Below are positions 18,434-27,714 of a stretch of DNA of 64,000 nt, in pieces. The stretch lies in the NCBI RefSeq assembly GCF_020554845.1, contig NZ_JAJCIA010000014.1, forward strand, positions 31,479 through 95,478, written 5' to 3'. Positions within the stretch are counted from its first letter, which is position 1, and every line of letters starts with the position of its first letter. The DNA is from Blautia faecis. Its GTDB lineage: Bacteria > Bacillota > Clostridia > Lachnospirales > Lachnospiraceae. Made by a program: the position numbers and the translations under genes. The notes beneath the pieces are model-generated. The model saw only the letters and a program-made list of their open reading frames with translations. It ran no database searches and was not told the origin of the DNA.

Positions 18434-20239
18434 ATGGCTGAGAGTATGCAGGGACTGCACAGAACCTGTCGATGTGCAGAAGTGACCACACAGATGGTAG
18501 GCAGCGAAGTAACACTTATGGGATGGGTTCAGAAAGCAAGAGATAAAGGAGGAATCATTTTCGTAGATTTACGTGACCGCAGTGGTATTATGCAGCTGAT
18601 CTTTGAAAATGGTTCCATTGATGAAGAAGGCTTTGCCAAAGCCGGCAAGCTGAGAAGTGAGTTTGTGATCGCAGTTACCGGAACCGTTGAGAAACGTGGT
18701 GGTGCAGTAAATGAGAATCTTGCAACAGGTGAGATCGAAGTGAGAGCAAAATCTCTCCGTGTTCTTTCCGAGGCAGAAGTTCCACCATTCCCGGTTGAGG
18801 AGAACAGCAAAACAAAAGAGGATGTACGTCTGAAATACCGTTACCTTGACTTAAGACGTCCGGATCTCCAGAGAAACCTGATCCTGAAGAGCCGTGTAAT
18901 GCAGCTGACAAGATCCTTCTTTACAAACGAGGGATTCCTGGAGATTGAGACTCCTATGCTTGGAAAGAGTACTCCTGAAGGCGCAAGAGATTATCTGGTG
19001 CCATCCCGTGTACATCCTGGCTGCTTCTATGGTTTGCCGCAGTCACCGCAGCTGTACAAACAGCTTCTGATGTGTTCCGGATATGACAGATACATCCAGA
19101 TTGCAAGATGCTTCCGTGATGAGGATCTTCGTGCTGACCGTCAGCCGGAGTTCACACAGATCGATATGGAACTTTCTTTCGTAGATGTAGATGATGTAAT
19201 CGATGTAAATGAGAGATATCTTTCCTACCTGTTCAAAGAGGTTCTTGGTATCGATGTGAAACTTCCAATCGAGAGAATCACATGGCAAGAAGCAATGGAT
19301 CGTTTCGGTTCTGATAAACCGGATATGAGATTTGGCATGGAGCTTCATGATGTAAGCGATATTGTGAAGAACTGTGGATTCTCCGTATTCACAGGTGCTC
19401 TTGAAGCTGGTGGAAGCGTTCGTGGTATCAACGCAGAAGGCCAGGGCAGCATGCCTCGTAAGAAAATTGACAAGTTAGTAGAGTTTGCCAAGGGATATGG
19501 TGCAAAAGGTCTTGCATACATTGCAATCGCAGAAGATGGCACCAGAAAGTCTTCCTTTGCCAAGTTTATGACAGATGAGGAGATGGATGCTCTTGTAGCT
19601 GCTATGGACGGTAAAGCAGGTGACCTGCTTCTGTTTGCAGCGGATAAGAAGAAACTGGTTTATGATGTTCTTGGCGCACTTCGTCTGGAGCTTGCAAAAC
19701 AGATGGATCTTCTTGACAAGAACGAATACCGCTTCGTATGGGTAACGGAGTTCCCGCTTCTTGAGTGGAGCGAGGAAGAAAACCGTTTCACAGCTATGCA
19801 CCATCCATTTACAATGCCGATGGATGAGGATATCCCGCTTCTCGACACAGATCCGGGCGCTGTTCGTGCGAAGGCTTACGATATTGTACTGAATGGTAAC
19901 GAGATCGGCGGCGGCAGTGTTCGTATCCATCAGGATGATATTCAGGAGAGAATGTTTAAAGAGCTTGGATTTACCCCGGAAGCTGCCCATGAGCAGTTCG
20001 GATTCCTTCTGGATGCATTCAAATACGGAGTTCCGCCTCACGCCGGACTGGCTTATGGTCTTGACCGTCTGGTTATGCTCATTGCCAAGGTTGACAGTAT
20101 TCGTGACGTAATTGCATTCCCGAAGGTAAAAGATGCATCCTGTCTGATGACTCAGGCACCGCAGCGCGTAAGCGAAGCACAGTTGGACGAGCTGGGACTT
20201 GAAGTTGAGAAAGAAGCTGCTCCAGAGACTGAGGAATAA
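18434..20239 (+). CDS. aspS: Aspartyl-tRNA synthetase
   Basis: The 601-residue class II enzyme has an N-terminal OB anticodon domain (VTLMGWVQKARDKGGIIFVD), motif 2 (ARCFRDEDLRADRQPEFTQI), the bacterial GAD insertion (about 300-420) and motif 3 (YGLDRLVMLIA). The length fits bacterial AspRS. The C-terminus ends in an acidic tail. The RBS is AAGGAGGCG. The 135-base hisS-aspS gap has no clear regulator. Confidence 0.95.
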   Translation: MAESMQGLHRTCRCAEVTTQMVGSEVTLMGWVQKARDKGGIIFVDLRDRSGIMQLIFENGSIDEEGFAKAGKLRSEFVIAVTGTVEKRGGAVNENLATGEIEVRAKSLRVLSEAEVPPFPVEENSKTKEDVRLKYRYLDLRRPDLQRNLILKSRVMQLTRSFFTNEGFLEIETPMLGKSTPEGARDYLVPSRVHPGCFYGLPQSPQLYKQLLMCSGYDRYIQIARCFRDEDLRADRQPEFTQIDMELSFVDVDDVIDVNERYLSYLFKEVLGIDVKLPIERITWQEAMDRFGSDKPDMRFGMELHDVSDIVKNCGFSVFTGALEAGGSVRGINAEGQGSMPRKKIDKLVEFAKGYGAKGLAYIAIAEDGTRKSSFAKFMTDEEMDALVAAMDGKAGDLLLFAADKKKLVYDVLGALRLELAKQMDLLDKNEYRFVWVTEFPLLEWSEEENRFTAMHHPFTMPMDEDIPLLDTDPGAVRAKAYDIVLNGNEIGGGSVRIHQDDIQERMFKELGFTPEAAHEQFGFLLDAFKYGVPPHAGLAYGLDRLVMLIAKVDSIRDVIAFPKVKDASCLMTQAPQRVSEAQLDELGLEVEKEAAPETEE

Positions 20240-20293
20240 GAAAAGAAATACAACAAGAGATAACTTAGCTTATAACTTGGAATAAGCTGACTG

Positions 20294-20328
20294 AAAAATC
20301 CTGCCTGCAAAAATGGGTGGGATTTTTC
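20294..20328 (+). terminator. Rho-independent terminator after aspS
   Basis: AAAAATCC pairs with GGATTTTT with inner CC/GG pairs, and a T-run continues through 20328. Confidence 0.7.
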
Positions 20329-20387
20329 TTATGGAAGAATGTTGTCACGCTCTGGCAGGCATGGACTTTGGGTTCGCTGTCAGCACA

Positions 20388-20421
20388 AATAAAAACGCCC
20401 CTGCACAAGTTTGCAGAGGCG
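20388..20421 (-). terminator. Terminator of the minus-strand lipoprotein gene
   Basis: Read on the minus strand, CGCCTCTGCA pairs with TGCAGGGGCG and is followed by TTTTTAT. Confidence 0.8.
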
Positions 20422-20436
20422 TAAATTTTAACTATA

Positions 20437-21567
20437 TCATCCGTTGGTTTCCTGCTTGTCTTCTACCGGGCTGGAACTTAAAGTTCCAAACAATGCCTGT
20501 CCAAACACCGTTCCTGCGTCTTCCAGTTTCCAGGAAGCACCGTCGTTGATCAGTGTGAAAGTTGTTTCCACTGTTTTAGTAGCTGTATTTTCTTCAATAT
20601 ATTCAAGAAGCAGACTGTAGGACTTTTCATATCGTTTTTGGGCACCGTCGATAACAGCATCCACAGAGGCAAGATAGGAATCCAGCTCCTTCTGATAATT
20701 TTCCAGAATAGCATCGCTGTCAAAGGTGGTAATATTGGCTGTAACTGTGGCTGTATAGCCGGAAACAGTGGTTTCCCCAATAGAATAATCAAAGGTGGAG
20801 TGAACCTGTTTTACCAGTGCTTCTGCAAGGCTGATCTTTGCAGGGTCTTCTGTGCTGATAATGGAATCTGCATTTAAATAATTGCCCAGTTCCTCTGCAG
20901 ACATATTTTTCAGGGTATTCAGATAAACTAAGATTGTGTCTTCCGGTGATAAAATATCCGGGTCTGTGAGATCGTTCATAAGACCGCCGACAAGGTCATT
21001 TTCCAGTGTATTGGTGCGCCGGATCTCCCAACTGGTTTCGCCGTCTTTATTTGAGGCGTCTAAGGAGATGGTGCAGTTACGCTCCACAGTCTGGTAGTCA
21101 TTACTCTTAAGCAATTCATTCAGAAGCGTGTAGCGCTCTTCAAGGGAAATGGTCTGTTCCGTGGCTTCTTCAGAGGAAGCGGACTGGGAAATTTCATGCT
21201 TCAGCTGCGCCTTGGAAAAATCTTCAGCAAGCGCATGGGCATCCAGAGTGACCAGCCTGAGATTCGCCTGTGCGGATTGTTTGTCCTTGTCTACGTTAAC
21301 ATCCAGAATTTTATAATCAAAATCCTGGAAAAAGAGAGAAAAGACTTCTTCAATATCAGAAGAAATAGTGATATCTTCGGGTTCACCGGGGAAAAGCTTC
21401 TGGTAGGAGATGTATTTCTGTGTGGTAATGGAATCCAGATCCTTTAGCTGATCCAGTTCCTGTTTTACTGCGTCCTCGATTTTTTTCTCCTCCTTGCTGG
21501 TACAGCCGCATAGTGAAAAAGTGCAGAGAAGCAAAAGAAGAGGAAGCAGAAATCTGACTGACTTCAT
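20437..21567 (-). CDS. Predicted secreted lipoprotein, unknown function
   Basis: The 376-residue product begins with a signal peptide ending in the lipobox LCGC (lipidated Cys22), so it should be anchored outside the membrane. The mature part is charged and helical, with segments such as EELGNYLNADSIISTED and repeated Thr/Ile beta-type stretches (VSGYTATVTANITTFDSDA). It resembles the DUF5105-type lipoproteins of Clostridia, but I am not certain of that. It has its own terminator and stands alone between aspS and the export operon, which runs divergently. Confidence 0.7.
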   Translation of the reverse strand: MKSVRFLLPLLLLLCTFSLCGCTSKEEKKIEDAVKQELDQLKDLDSITTQKYISYQKLFPGEPEDITISSDIEEVFSLFFQDFDYKILDVNVDKDKQSAQANLRLVTLDAHALAEDFSKAQLKHEISQSASSEEATEQTISLEERYTLLNELLKSNDYQTVERNCTISLDASNKDGETSWEIRRTNTLENDLVGGLMNDLTDPDILSPEDTILVYLNTLKNMSAEELGNYLNADSIISTEDPAKISLAEALVKQVHSTFDYSIGETTVSGYTATVTANITTFDSDAILENYQKELDSYLASVDAVIDGAQKRYEKSYSLLLEYIEENTATKTVETTFTLINDGASWKLEDAGTVFGQALFGTLSSSPVEDKQETNG

Positions 21568-21793
21568 ACAGAGTTCTTTCCTTTCAAATTATTACGTAAA
21601 ATGTTTATAAAACTTTTTTATTATACCATTTTTTTTCATAAAAGTCAAAAATGCCTAAAATTTAGACGATATTTCTAAAAAAAGAGTGAATAAATTGTGA
21701 AAAATGCATTATCAGCTTAGAATGCTTTTCTTTTGAGGCTGAATCTGTTATTATAAACAGGGTAAATGCAGATGACAGATGTGGAGATATATC

Positions 21794-21802
21794 TGTTATA
21801 AT
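21794..21802 (+). promoter_or_regulatory. Extended -10 promoter for the export operon
   Basis: TGTTATAAT, an extended -10 element, lies 48 bases upstream of the ATG at 21850. No convincing -35 is seen, which an extended -10 can tolerate. Confidence 0.45.
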
Positions 21803-21849
21803 TGCAAAAGATATTGAAAAACCATTGAGTTATCGTATAGGAGGTAACC

Positions 21850-23364
21850 ATGAAGAAAAAAGGTTTTGTCATCGGAGGGCTGATCATTCTTGCTGGAGCA
21901 GCTGGTGCCGGTGGCTGGTATTACTATAAAGAAAATTATGGGGATTCTGCAGCGGCTTCTGGTGAAGTTGCATATGTGACTAAGATCAGCACTCTTCTTG
22001 GAGAAGATTCCGGAGTGCTGAACCGGTTCGCAGGCGTGGTAGAGCCTCAGGAGACGGTAAAGGTAAATATTGAGAACAATCGAACTGTTACCGAAGTAAA
22101 GGTGAAGGTTGGAGATGAGGTAAAGAAGGGACAGCTGCTTTTTGAATACGACCTGAGCAGTATCCAGGACAGCCTGAAGGAAGCCCAGCTGGCTCTTGAC
22201 CGGTTGAAGAATGAAGCGCTCAGCCTTAATGAACAGATTTCCACTCTTGAGAAAGAGAAAAAGAAAGCCAATAAGAACAGCCAGCTTTCTTATACCATTG
22301 AGATTGAGACGAATAAGATGAATCTGAAGAAGAACGAATATGACCAGGTGAGCAAGCAGGCAGAGATTGATAAGCTGCAGGCAGCTACCACCAATACAGA
22401 AGTACGAAGCGAAATCGACGGAGTCATCCAGAAAATTGATACCAGTAAGCTGGGAAGCGATGATGGAGATACTCTGGATGACAGCATGGGAGCTGATTCC
22501 GGAAGTGATTCTTCTGATAATTCTTTTATCACCATTCTCAGTACAGGTGCTTACCGTATTAAGGGGCAGGTAAATGAGCAGAATCGTAATACGGTTGTTC
22601 CAGGCTCTGCAGTTATTGTGCGTTCCAGAGTGGATGAGAATCAGATCTGGCATGGAACTATGGGGGCTGTGGACGAGCAGAATTCTACGAACAGCAGTAG
22701 CAGTAATTCCTATTTTGGAATGTCCAGCGGTGATGATACTACAAGTTCCAGTACCTATCCTTTCTATGTAACTCTGGATTCATCAGAGGGACTTATGTTA
22801 GGACAGCATGTATACATAGAAATGGATGAGGGACAGGAAGAGCAGAAGAAGGGTATCTGGCTGGGAGATTATTATATTGTGGATGCGGATACAGAAAACC
22901 CATATGTGTGGGCTGTAGATTCCAAGGGAAGGCTGGAGAAGCGCTCCGTTGTTCTTGGACAGCATGATGATGATCTTTCAGAATATGAGATCGCAGATGG
23001 CCTTACAGAAGATGACAGTATTGCGTTCCCATCAGACAGCCTGGCAGAGGGAATGCGGACAAAGGACGTATCTGAGATGACAGATGAGGAGCTGGAGGCT
23101 GTTGATATGGAAAGTAATCTGGATGGCAGTGAGTACTCAGACGGGGATACCATGGAGCCTATGGATGGAGACTATTCCAGTGCGGACTTTGAGACAGGTG
23201 TTTCTGATGAAAGCATGGATGCAGCCATTGATGGTGATTATACAGACTTTTCAGAAGATTTCTCAGATGAAGATTTTACAGAGGATGATTCAGAAGATTT
23301 TACTGATGAGAGCATTGATGAGCCTGGACAGTATGGTTCTGATGATACGGAGGCCGCAGGATGA
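21850..23364 (+). CDS. HlyD/MacA-like adaptor protein, acidic C-terminal tail
   Basis: The 504-residue protein has one N-terminal membrane anchor, a biotinyl-lipoyl half (VEPQETVKVNIENNRTVTEV), a coiled-coil hairpin (about 105-170), the second lipoyl half (RSEIDGVIQKIDTS) and a beta-barrel/membrane-proximal region (VVLGQHDDDLSEYEI). The last 100 residues are almost pure Asp/Glu/Ser/Met and predicted disordered. It opens a four-gene operon with an ATPase, a second adaptor and a permease. It overlaps the ATPase start by 4 bases. The family couples a MacB-type ABC pump to extracellular partners; the substrate is unknown. Confidence 0.85.
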   Translation: MKKKGFVIGGLIILAGAAGAGGWYYYKENYGDSAAASGEVAYVTKISTLLGEDSGVLNRFAGVVEPQETVKVNIENNRTVTEVKVKVGDEVKKGQLLFEYDLSSIQDSLKEAQLALDRLKNEALSLNEQISTLEKEKKKANKNSQLSYTIEIETNKMNLKKNEYDQVSKQAEIDKLQAATTNTEVRSEIDGVIQKIDTSKLGSDDGDTLDDSMGADSGSDSSDNSFITILSTGAYRIKGQVNEQNRNTVVPGSAVIVRSRVDENQIWHGTMGAVDEQNSTNSSSSNSYFGMSSGDDTTSSSTYPFYVTLDSSEGLMLGQHVYIEMDEGQEEQKKGIWLGDYYIVDADTENPYVWAVDSKGRLEKRSVVLGQHDDDLSEYEIADGLTEDDSIAFPSDSLAEGMRTKDVSEMTDEELEAVDMESNLDGSEYSDGDTMEPMDGDYSSADFETGVSDESMDAAIDGDYTDFSEDFSDEDFTEDDSEDFTDESIDEPGQYGSDDTEAAG

Positions 23365-24032
23365 TACTTGAACTGAAGGGGATTTATAAAGATTACCAGC
23401 AGGGAAAAATGATTGTCCCCGTATTGAAGGACGTAAACTTTTCCATGGAAGAGGGCGAATATGTAGCCATCATGGGCCCTTCTGGTTCTGGTAAATCTAC
23501 ATTGATGAATATAATCGGTTGTCTGGATCAGGCAACCAAGGGAACTTTTTTCCTGGATGGGCAGGACATCAGCAAATGTTCTGAGAATGAGATGTCAGAT
23601 ATCCGTCTGAACAAGATTGGATTTGTATTTCAGAGTTTTCATCTTCTTCCGAGGCAGTCTGCTATTTCCAATGTGGAAATGCCGCTGAACTATGCTCATG
23701 TGCCGAAGAAGGAGCGACGCGAGCGCGCTTTTGCAGCACTTGACCGGGTGGGGCTTGCAGACCGTGTGGATTTCAGACCCAATCAGCTCTCAGGGGGACA
23801 GATGCAGCGAGTTGCCATCGCCCGTGCCATTGTAAATAATCCAAGACTTCTTTTGGCTGATGAGCCTACTGGTGCACTGGACAGTAAGTCTGGCAGACAG
23901 GTTATGGAGCTTTTCCAGAAGCTGAATGATGAAGGTGTTTCTGTTCTTATGATCACTCATGATCCGGATATTGCAGCACATGCCAAGCGGGTAGTTATGA
24001 TCCGTGACGGTGAGCTTCAGGAAAAGAGGTGA
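23361..24032 (+). CDS. MacB/LolD-type ABC transporter ATPase
   Basis: The 223-residue nucleotide-binding protein shows Walker [11 protein letters not shown]-loop [10 protein letters not shown], signature [14 protein letters not shown], Walker [13 protein letters not shown] and H-loop MITHD. This is the standard cassette of MacB-type mechanotransmission ABC systems. It starts by an ATGA overlap with the first adaptor and ends 4 bases before the second adaptor, so stoichiometric expression is likely. Confidence 0.95.
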   Translation: MILELKGIYKDYQQGKMIVPVLKDVNFSMEEGEYVAIMGPSGSGKSTLMNIIGCLDQATKGTFFLDGQDISKCSENEMSDIRLNKIGFVFQSFHLLPRQSAISNVEMPLNYAHVPKKERRERAFAALDRVGLADRVDFRPNQLSGGQMQRVAIARAIVNNPRLLLADEPTGALDSKSGRQVMELFQKLNDEGVSVLMITHDPDIAAHAKRVVMIRDGELQEKR

Positions 24033-24036
24033 TCCT

Positions 24037-26121
24037 ATGGGAAAAGCGAAGAAAATTATAATAGGTGTGGTAGTCACAGCCCTTGTAGGAACCGGTATTG
24101 GCGGCGGACTGCTGTATGTACGGAAAGGAAGCCAGAAGGAAGTGCTGGTGGCAAGCGTCAGTGATCTGGCAGGTGAGAGATATGATTCCGATGCTACATT
24201 GAGTGGAACTGTATATGCCAATGCAACACAGAGGATTTCCGTAGAGAAAGACATGATCATCCAGGAAGTTTATGTGAGCAAAGGGGATAAGGTAAAGCCG
24301 GGAGACAAGCTGATATCCTTTGATATGACTCTTGTGGAAATGGAACTGAATATTGCCAAGCTGAAGCTTCAGAAGCAGCAGCAGGATCTTGCTGCTGCAA
24401 AGAAAAGACTTGCCAGCCTGCAAAATGGCGGACCGATTCTTGATTCCGATTCTTCCTCCGCAGACAATCTGATTGATTCAGGAAAGGATTCTACAGAAGA
24501 TGACAGCTCAGATTCTATGGGAGATGATGAACTGTCTTCCGCAGTAACTGCTTCTGATCATTATCTGGCAGCTGTTTTGCAGCCAATGCTTCTGGCTGCT
24601 GTGACAGATGGATTTGCAGACGATCAGGCAGGTGGAAATGGGGAAATTACTTCTGCAGATACCCAGGAAACGGGAAGCGGAGATATTGGTTCTGCAGATG
24701 AAATGACAAGCGGTGACACAGGAGATATTTCTGTTGATACAGAAGCTGATTCCGGAGATGATTCAGAGGATAGCACCGGCGATCCGGGTACTGCTTCCGG
24801 ATTTTATGATGAACCTTCCAGTGATGGGTTTAGCAGTGATATTTCAGACACGAATCAGGGAGGATTTTCAGATGGAAGCAATTCTGGTTCCTCACAGAAT
24901 AATGCTACCATTGGAAATGACGGATTTGTAGATGGAGAGGAACCTTTTTACCTGACTTTGGATTATGATACAGAACCTTACCAAGGAACAGGAACCGAAG
25001 AAGATCCTTATCTGTATCTTTGTTCCAGTGCAAAAGGCAAGGTAAATGTAACCGGGGCTTTTCTGAACAAGATGGCTGGCTATAATGCTGACGGAACCAT
25101 TCTTCTTCATCCGGGCGGATACTGGTATCTGCTGGAATTCCATCAGAAGGATACCATTGCTGATTATACCAACAGAAAAGGATCCTGTACCGGATACTAT
25201 CTGGTCGATGGAAATATGCTCAGCAATCCGGTTGACCGTTTTGCGGAAATGGATTTTACCCTTGACGGGGCTATGCAGTATGATAATGGAGATGACGAGC
25301 CGGATATTCCTGGTGATGGAGGCAGTGGTGGCGGAAGCTCTTCCCTGTCCCGTTCAGAGGCCATTAAGATCCAGAAGAACCGGATTGCCAGTCTGGAACT
25401 GGATGTGCAGGAGAGTGAGATCAGTATCAGTAAGCTTCAGAAGAAAGCTGACAGACAGATGATCACCAGTAAGCTGGATGGTATTGTAACCACTGTGGGA
25501 GATGCAGCTACAGGTACCAATTCAGAATCTGATTCCTTTATGATTGTTAAGAGCAAAGACGGCTATTACGTACAGGGAACTGTAGGGGAACTTATGCTTG
25601 ACCAGGTGAAGGAAGGCACAATTTTGAACTGCAATTCTTATGGTGAGAATGGATATATGAATTTTGAGGCTGAGGTGATCCAGGTTTCCGATTATGCAGT
25701 TGATGGAGACAGCTCCTATTATTACTATGGAGACAGCAATCCAAATGTTTCTTCTTATAATTTTACTGCCAAGATCACAGATGACACCGTGCAGGTAAGT
25801 GTTGGAGACTGGGTGGATATCCAGCTGGAACAGCAGGCGCAGAGTACTGACGGCATTGTTCTTTCCAAGGCTTTTGTCCGTACGGAAGACGGCGTAAGCT
25901 ATGTGTATAAGGATGACAATGGCGTGCTGAAGAAACAGATCGTTAAGGTAAAAGAGAATGTAAACGGTGGTGCTTATGTATTGGTAAGCGGCGGCTTGTC
26001 CATGGATGACAAGATTGCATTCCCTTATTCGAAATCCATCAAAGAAGGTATGAAGACAAAGGAAGGATCGCTGGATACGTTTATGGGATATGATTCCACA
26101 TCATATGGCGGTCTTGGTTAA
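24037..26121 (+). CDS. Second HlyD/MacA-like adaptor with large inserted domain
   Basis: At 694 residues this is far longer than usual adaptors. The N-terminal anchor and lipoyl half (SGTVYANATQRISVEKD) lead into a coiled coil at about 100-135. The protein then departs from the family with an Asp/Ser/Gly-rich segment (about 140-300) and a compact domain at about 305-415 (FYLTLDYDTEPYQGTGTEED, GGYWYLLEFHQKDT). A second coiled-coil arm (SRSEAIKIQKNRIASLELDV) and the second lipoyl half (ITSKLDGIVTTVGDAA) then resume the adaptor. The inserted domain sits at the hairpin tip, where it could reach the wall or a partner. Start ATG 24037 follows AAGAGGTG. Confidence 0.85.
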   Translation: MGKAKKIIIGVVVTALVGTGIGGGLLYVRKGSQKEVLVASVSDLAGERYDSDATLSGTVYANATQRISVEKDMIIQEVYVSKGDKVKPGDKLISFDMTLVEMELNIAKLKLQKQQQDLAAAKKRLASLQNGGPILDSDSSSADNLIDSGKDSTEDDSSDSMGDDELSSAVTASDHYLAAVLQPMLLAAVTDGFADDQAGGNGEITSADTQETGSGDIGSADEMTSGDTGDISVDTEADSGDDSEDSTGDPGTASGFYDEPSSDGFSSDISDTNQGGFSDGSNSGSSQNNATIGNDGFVDGEEPFYLTLDYDTEPYQGTGTEEDPYLYLCSSAKGKVNVTGAFLNKMAGYNADGTILLHPGGYWYLLEFHQKDTIADYTNRKGSCTGYYLVDGNMLSNPVDRFAEMDFTLDGAMQYDNGDDEPDIPGDGGSGGGSSSLSRSEAIKIQKNRIASLELDVQESEISISKLQKKADRQMITSKLDGIVTTVGDAATGTNSESDSFMIVKSKDGYYVQGTVGELMLDQVKEGTILNCNSYGENGYMNFEAEVIQVSDYAVDGDSSYYYYGDSNPNVSSYNFTAKITDDTVQVSVGDWVDIQLEQQAQSTDGIVLSKAFVRTEDGVSYVYKDDNGVLKKQIVKVKENVNGGAYVLVSGGLSMDDKIAFPYSKSIKEGMKTKEGSLDTFMGYDSTSYGGLG

Positions 26122-26132
26122 GGAGGGATTTC

Positions 26133-27404
26133 ATGTTTGAAAATATACGTCTGGCATTCCAGGGAATCTGGTCACACAAGATGAGATCTTTCCTTACAAT
26201 GCTGGGTATTATTATCGGTATTGCATCTATTATTGCCATTGTTTCCACGATTAAGGGAACGAGTGAGCAGATTAAGGATAACCTGATCGGTTCTGGAAAT
26301 AACACGGTAAATGTAACCTTGTCACAGGGTGACAGTGCTTACAGTGTGGATTATTATGATGGCGGTTCTTCCGGCTCTACACCGATCCTAAGTCAGAGCC
26401 TGAAGGATGAAGTATTAAAAACAGATCATGTGGAGAATGCAACATTTTTCTACAGCAGAACAGACTACAACAGCAGTGTTTACTATGAGAACAGCAGTTT
26501 TTCCGGCGGTAAGGTCTATGGCATTGATACCAATTATCTGAATACCTGCGGTTATCAGGTTCGTTCCGGAAGAGGATTTGTAGAGGCTGATTATGATAAT
26601 TTCCGCAAGGTGGCACTGGTGGACAGCTATGCTGCTGATACCATGTTTCCGGGAGCGAATCCGGTGGGAAAAATCATTGAGATCGGTTCTGAACCCTATA
26701 CAGTTGTAGGAGTTGTACGCCAGTCGGCTGACAGCCTGCCCAACATGGATACACCGAGTGATTTCGACAGCTATTATGAAAATGTAATTGGAACCGTAAT
26801 GATTCCAAATAAATGCTGGCCGATTTCTTACAAATTTGATGAGCCTGAGAATGCGATCGTCAAAGTAGACAGCACGGACAACATGAGTGAGACTGGTTCT
26901 GCAGTAGCGAAGATTCTGAATAAATCCATCAGCAGCACTGGCAGTGGAAGCAGCGGCTTCAAGTATAAAGCAGATGATGTTATGCAGCGGGTAAAGGATC
27001 TTCAGGATTTAAGTGAGAGCACCAACTCCCAGCTGATCTGGATCGCAAGTATTTCTCTTCTGGTTGGAGGTATTGGTGTTATGAATATCATGCTGGTATC
27101 TGTAACCGAGCGTACCAAGGAGATTGGTCTGAAGAAGGCAATTGGTGCCAGAAAGAAGGTGATTCTGGGACAGTTCCTGACGGAGGCAGCAGTACTTACC
27201 AGTGTTGGAGGTATTATCGGAGTTGTTCTTGGAATCGGACTTTCAAAAGTAGTATCCAAGGTGGCAGGCTCACCTACAGCCATCAGCGTTCCGGCGATTA
27301 TAGGCTCTGTAGTATTCTCTATGCTGATCGGTATCATCTTTGGTCTGCTTCCTTCTGTTAAGGCGGCCAACCTGAATCCGATTGATGCACTTAGAAGTGA
27401 GTAA
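26133..27404 (+). CDS. MacB-like ABC transporter permease (FtsX family)
   Basis: The 423-residue protein has a first membrane helix typical of MacB (SHKMRSFLTMLGIIIGIAS), a long extracellular domain (about 45-300) and three C-terminal helices of the FtsX domain with MLVSVTERTKEIGLKKAIGA and the ending LNPIDALRSE. With the ATPase it forms the motor of a MacAB-like system. RBS AAGGAGGG. The operon ends at a terminator 40 bases later. Confidence 0.93.
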   Translation: MFENIRLAFQGIWSHKMRSFLTMLGIIIGIASIIAIVSTIKGTSEQIKDNLIGSGNNTVNVTLSQGDSAYSVDYYDGGSSGSTPILSQSLKDEVLKTDHVENATFFYSRTDYNSSVYYENSSFSGGKVYGIDTNYLNTCGYQVRSGRGFVEADYDNFRKVALVDSYAADTMFPGANPVGKIIEIGSEPYTVVGVVRQSADSLPNMDTPSDFDSYYENVIGTVMIPNKCWPISYKFDEPENAIVKVDSTDNMSETGSAVAKILNKSISSTGSGSSGFKYKADDVMQRVKDLQDLSESTNSQLIWIASISLLVGGIGVMNIMLVSVTERTKEIGLKKAIGARKKVILGQFLTEAAVLTSVGGIIGVVLGIGLSKVVSKVAGSPTAISVPAIIGSVVFSMLIGIIFGLLPSVKAANLNPIDALRSE

Positions 27405-27444
27405 TGGTTAATATTTTGCAATAAATGTTAATATTGTTATAAAA

Positions 27445-27498
27445 ACGAACGGCTGAAAGCATAAATTAGATGATTTGTGCTAACGGCCGTTCTTTTTA
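27445..27498 (+). terminator. Terminator after the MacAB-like operon
   Basis: GAACGGC pairs with GCCGTTC around a 32-base loop that itself contains AAGCA/TGCT pairing, followed by TTTTTATG. Confidence 0.7.
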
Positions 27499-27539
27499 TG
27501 AGTCAATTCATGTGTCCAAGTATGTTTTTTGTTATTTGG

Positions 27540-27587
27540 GTAAAGTGGAGTGTGCAGATTGTGGAAATGCTTTTAGGACAGGCTATA
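27540..27587. repeat. Degenerate MITE-like repeat half
   Basis: The 48 bases GTAAAGTGGAGTGTGCAGAT onward align with 1722-1770 of the full copy at most positions, ending GGACAGGCTATA in place of AAACAGGCTCTA. The other half is not recognisable. The rest of the 27405-27714 gap holds the terminator and a TGATATACT extended -10 (27640-27647) for the next gene. Confidence 0.55.
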
Positions 27588-27714
27588 GACAATGTTATGT
27601 TTCGTCGGTTATAATTTTGCAAAATATAAGGGGAAACATGATATACTTGTTTAGAGATTACATAGAGATTCCTTTGGTAGGATTATTGCATACCACTGGA
27701 AGGAGATTTTTAAT

